Source: Planctomycetota bacterium
GTDB taxonomy: Bacteria; Planctomycetota; Phycisphaerae; Phycisphaerales; UBA1924
Assembly: GCA_963204725.1 (NCBI GenBank)
Contig: CAUJHH010000034.1
Span: forward strand, 16,056 to 80,055
Direction: 5' to 3'
Length of the DNA stretch: 64,000 bases
The notes beneath the pieces were generated by a model. That model did not search any database. It was given only the letters and a program-made list of their open reading frames with translations, and was not told the origin of the DNA. The translations under genes were made by a program, and so were the position numbers. Below are positions 61,383-64,000 of the stretch, piece by piece. The first letter of the stretch is position 1, and the number at the start of each line of letters is the position of its first letter.

Positions 61383-63178
61383 CACGCCCTACTTCGACCG
61401 GATCGGGCACGGTCCGGTGCGCCATCTACACGCGCAAGTCCAGTGAGGAAGGGCTCGACATGCTCTTCAACTCCCTGGATGCCCAGCGCGAGTCGGGGAT
61501 GGACTACATCAAGAGCCAGAAGGGCCAGGGGTGGGTCGCCGTTCCGGCCCTGTACGACGATGGGGGCTTCTCCGGCGGCAACACCGAGCGGCCCGGCCTT
61601 CAACGCCTCCTGAACGACATCCAGGCACAGCGCATCGACATCGTGGTGGTCTACAAGGTCGATCGACTCTCCAGGTCGCTCAATGACTTCGCGCGTCTCA
61701 TGCAGGTCTTTGACGAGCACCGGGTCTCCTTCGTCTCGGTTACCCAGCAGTTCAACACCACCACATCAATGGGGCGGCTCACGCTCAACATGCTCCTCTC
61801 CTTCGCCCAGTTCGAGCGCGAGGTGACGGGTGAACGCATCCGCGACAAGATCGCCGCCACGATGCGCAGGGGGATCTTCACCGTCGGGCGTCCGCCCTTC
61901 GGCTATCGCAGGCCCGTGCCGAGCGACCCTGACCCCGGCAACCGCGTGATCCGGATCGTGCCCGACGAGGCGGAGATCGTCCGCCGCGTGTACGCGCTCT
62001 ATCTGGAGCACCGCTCGCCCTTGGCAGTCATCGATGCGCTCAAAGCCCAGGGCATCCCCCATCGACTCAGGCAATGCGACACGGGCATGAACGTGGGCAA
62101 GCTCGCGTGGAGCACCGGCCACGTTCGCTACATGCTCACCAATGCGACCTACGCGGGCAAGATCGTTCACACCCGTGGAGCCAACCTGCCCGAGGGCCAG
62201 GGCAGATGCCCAACCGACATCTGGCCCGGGCTCCACGAGCCGATCATCGATCCGGAGGTATGGGACAGGGCGCAGGCGTTGATCAATCGGCGCGAGCGAG
62301 CGCCCGTGACGCGTTGGTCCCACACCCACCTGCTCAAGGGCAAGCTGAGCACCTCGGAGGGCTCAACAATGACCCCGTCGAACTCCATGAAGCGTCTGGC
62401 CGGGGGCCAGTGCCGCAGGGTCCCGTATTACGTGAGCATGAAGGCCTGCACACAGGGGCGCGGGTCCTGCCCCATCCGCAGTATTAACGCGGGCGTGCTC
62501 GACAATCTGGTGCGGGGGCTGGTGCTGGATCGCTTGGAATCGGCTCACAGGGTGGTCCTGGAGAGCATCGAACAAGAGGTCCGCGATCTCTGGATCCGTG
62601 AGGTGATCGAGGGGGTCGTCGTGAGCACTGATTGCCTCCGGATCACGCTGAATGTCGGACGCATCCGCGCGTGTGAGCAGTCACTCGGGGACGGGCTGAG
62701 GCCCTCATCAACAACCACACCAGCGCCGCGCTGTCGCTATGTCCCTGAAGTGACCCAGGAACCATCGGGCGTAAGTGCATATGAGGTCGAGCGCGAGACG
62801 CTGACGTTGCAGATGCGGATCAAGCGTCACGACGGGCGCCACGTCCTGCTCCACCCCGATGGGCAGGACCTGATCTCCAAGCTGGACTCGCGCGGTCGCC
62901 CCGAGCCCTCGCCTCACATCGTTCGGGCGATCGGCCAGGCCTACGCGCTGCACAATGAGGTGATGAAGACGGGCAAACCCATGGAGGAGGTCGCCCGTGC
63001 GCTTGGGATGGACCCCGCGCGGGGCAGGCAGTTGCATGTGCTGACGCATCTGAGCCCGGCGATCCTGAAGGCGGCGTTGACGGGGACCCTGTCGCGCCAA
63101 GTCTCACTCCTGGACCTGCGGGCGGCAGCGGGTGAACGGGACTGGTCCCTGCAGGCGTCTCGCCTCGGCATGCCATAG
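61379..63178 (+). CDS. Large serine recombinase (copy 3)
   Basis: 599 residues. Catalytic start RCAIYTRKSSEEGLDMLFNS about 12 residues in, then VVVYKVDRLSRSLNDFARLM, FAQFEREVTGERIRDKIAAT and PFGYRRPVPSDPDPGNRVIR. The cysteine-containing part reads YYVSMKACTQGRGSCPIRS, and the end GKPMEEVARALGMDPARGRQ. Highly similar along its length to the copy at 22575, with the N-terminal 18 residues and the region after ~430 less so. Intact frame, so potentially active. Two such enzymes could recombine each other's sites. Confidence 0.92.
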   Translation: MTRPTSTGSGTVRCAIYTRKSSEEGLDMLFNSLDAQRESGMDYIKSQKGQGWVAVPALYDDGGFSGGNTERPGLQRLLNDIQAQRIDIVVVYKVDRLSRSLNDFARLMQVFDEHRVSFVSVTQQFNTTTSMGRLTLNMLLSFAQFEREVTGERIRDKIAATMRRGIFTVGRPPFGYRRPVPSDPDPGNRVIRIVPDEAEIVRRVYALYLEHRSPLAVIDALKAQGIPHRLRQCDTGMNVGKLAWSTGHVRYMLTNATYAGKIVHTRGANLPEGQGRCPTDIWPGLHEPIIDPEVWDRAQALINRRERAPVTRWSHTHLLKGKLSTSEGSTMTPSNSMKRLAGGQCRRVPYYVSMKACTQGRGSCPIRSINAGVLDNLVRGLVLDRLESAHRVVLESIEQEVRDLWIREVIEGVVVSTDCLRITLNVGRIRACEQSLGDGLRPSSTTTPAPRCRYVPEVTQEPSGVSAYEVERETLTLQMRIKRHDGRHVLLHPDGQDLISKLDSRGRPEPSPHIVRAIGQAYALHNEVMKTGKPMEEVARALGMDPARGRQLHVLTHLSPAILKAALTGTLSRQVSLLDLRAAAGERDWSLQASRLGMP

Positions 63179-63410
63179 TCAGCGGGGCGGATTGGACCAC
63201 GCCCCAAGCGACCTGCCCGGACCGCATCGAACTCCAAAGCGGATCGCCGAATTCGCCGACTCAGAATGGGGTCGCCGGATCGGCGAGTCTGGTGCTCTGA
63301 GAAGCTCAGAGCGATCCGGTCTCCGACCGAAACTCGCAGAAATCCGCGGGAAATCGGCCCTATCGCCGAGAACGCAGAGCGTCCCCGGGACGAGTCGAAA
63401 TCGAAAGCGG
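63179..63410 (+). repeat. Conserved noncoding right end of cassette 3
   Basis: Nearly identical to 24414-24645. The palindrome CTCTGAG-AAG-CTCAGAG lies at 63295-63311. No gene inside. Conservation of this noncoding part alongside the genes suggests function. Confidence 0.65.
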
Positions 63411-63686
63411 AGAGGGAAACGCTATCGGGCAGTTCGTATCTGTGGCTAGAGTGGCGTGATGCCACGAAATGTCCATTCTGGTGGCGGAATTGTCATGGTC
63501 GACCAGTGTCGAAATGCACGCAACCTCCTGTTCTGCAACCTGTTATGCCGTGTCGTGCGAAGACGGTCCGACATTTCCGCCAACGCGAGATCCTCGCGTC
63601 TTCTCTCCCAGATCAACCGGTACATCCGGTCCATTGCGAAGGCGACATTGAAGCTCCTGTTGCCCGTTCCCGCGGCCCAGTGCTAT
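63411..63686. other. Gene-free stretch after cassette 3
   Basis: No supported gene. GC content is lower than in the cassette. A CGAAATGTCC motif here recalls the AAATGTCC repeats just right of cassette 2, but the two flanks are not otherwise alike. Confidence 0.4.
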
Positions 63687-63798
63687 TGACGCCTAGCGCC
63701 TGCACGACCTGAGCGATACAACGCTCCGCCGTCAGCATAACGTCGGCCTCACGAAGTTTGCTCACGATCTGCTCCGCCGAGTCTCTCGCCCGCTTCAT
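63687..63798 (-). pseudogene. IS3-family orfA fragment
   Basis: Minus-strand frame from ATG 63798: MKRARDSAEQIVSKLREADV and then AQVVQALGV match the start of IS3 orfA, after which similarity ends. The first bases are nearly the same as in the IS3 remnant at 29.9 kb (CGCTTCATGGTCCAGAGTCT). It is the cut start of a related element, itself interrupted by the IS3-like gene beginning at 63909. Confidence 0.7.
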
Positions 63799-63908
63799 GG
63801 TCCAGAGTCTCCCGCGCTGTGCCGCGGCCTGCGCTCAAACCCGAATCTTGATCCAGTCTGAGTGACAGTTTGGAGCTTCAATCCGGCCTCTGTAAGGAGG
63901 TCAGGACG

Positions 63909-64000
63909 ATGAAGAAGTCGAGGTATACGGAAGAGCAGATCGCGTTCGCGTTGAGGCAGGCGGAGAGCGGCACGCCGATCGTGGAGGTGTGCCGGAAGAT
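63909..64000 (+). CDS. IS3-family transposase orfA, 3' end beyond window
   Basis: ATG 63909 preceded by AAGGAGGTCAGGACG. The start MKKSRYTEEQIAFALRQAES and TPIVEVCRK are typical of the IS3-family helix-turn-helix orfA protein. About 30 residues are present before the window ends. orfB presumably follows outside. Confidence 0.85.
   Translation, partial: MKKSRYTEEQIAFALRQAESGTPIVEVCRK

Larger units (their letters stand above)
59225..63410 (+). mobile_element. Recombinase cassette copy 3 (complete, ~4.2 kb, with an extra gene)
   Basis: Same parts and order as cassette 2, with one additional small gene between orf1 and the HARE-HTH gene. The left edge is approximate, because the leader similarity begins near GCCCACAATCCGCCCAC. 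The right edge is where similarity with cassette 2 stops (GAGTCGAAATCGAAAGCGG). Same orientation as the other copies. It borders the defence island on the right. Confidence 0.75.

Overview
This is a GC-rich (mostly 60-67 %) bacterial window. I infer a member of the Planctomycetota (perhaps Phycisphaerae) from the style of its large serine recombinases paired with DUF2924 proteins and from its nitrate/molybdenum-cofactor gene set. No rRNA, tRNA or other taxonomic marker is present, so this is an inference only.

Layout. Three copies of one recombinase cassette lie in direct orientation at about 1.24, 20.64 and 59.23 kb and divide the window. Each starts with a conserved noncoding leader (GCCCAC repeats, then a CGCGGCC/GGCCGCG stem). 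Next comes a small gene of unknown function (orf1) with a strong hairpin at its end, then a HARE-HTH gene, a DUF2924 gene, a large serine recombinase and about 230 bp of conserved noncoding 3' sequence. The first copy is decayed: only the leader, orf1 and the start of the HARE-HTH gene remain.

Segment A (2.3-20.3 kb) is metabolic. It holds a nitrate-reductase-like operon (NarI-like membrane protein, molybdopterin subunit, four-cluster ferredoxin, Rieske protein, small membrane protein, NarK-type transporter), two divergent hemerythrins, a cupin and a carboxymuconolactone-decarboxylase-like protein. A molybdenum cofactor set follows (moaA, moaE, moaD, moeA, moaC, mog, mobA, with a TauE/SafE-type permease between moaA and moaE). 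It ends with a three-gene DevBCA/MacAB-like exporter.

Segment B (24.6-59.2 kb) is a dense defence and conflict island with insertion-sequence debris at its left end. From left to right: a family 2 glycosyltransferase with a TIR-TM-GH17-like fusion protein (minus strand); an internally deleted IS3 element and a low-GC relic; a plus-strand operon (unknown protein, ribokinase-like/AAA/RyR protein, DUF4062-STAND-TPR protein, zinc-ribbon protein); a convergent minus-strand operon (DUF4062-STAND-TPR, SLOG-SLATT membrane protein, ThsB-like TIR protein); and a plus-strand run of SNF2 helicase, DUF2130 nuclease, DUF4297-like nuclease with HerA ATPase, and type III Mod and Res.

Most notable: the minus-strand operon looks like a Thoeris-type TIR signalling module with a membrane SLOG-SLATT effector, preceded by an NLR-like STAND protein. 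A relic of a second SLOG-SLATT gene survives just upstream of the TIR-TM-GH17 gene, so the same gene order existed twice here. The RyR-AAA/DUF4062 operon and the repeated recombinase cassettes are the other strong candidates for undescribed systems.
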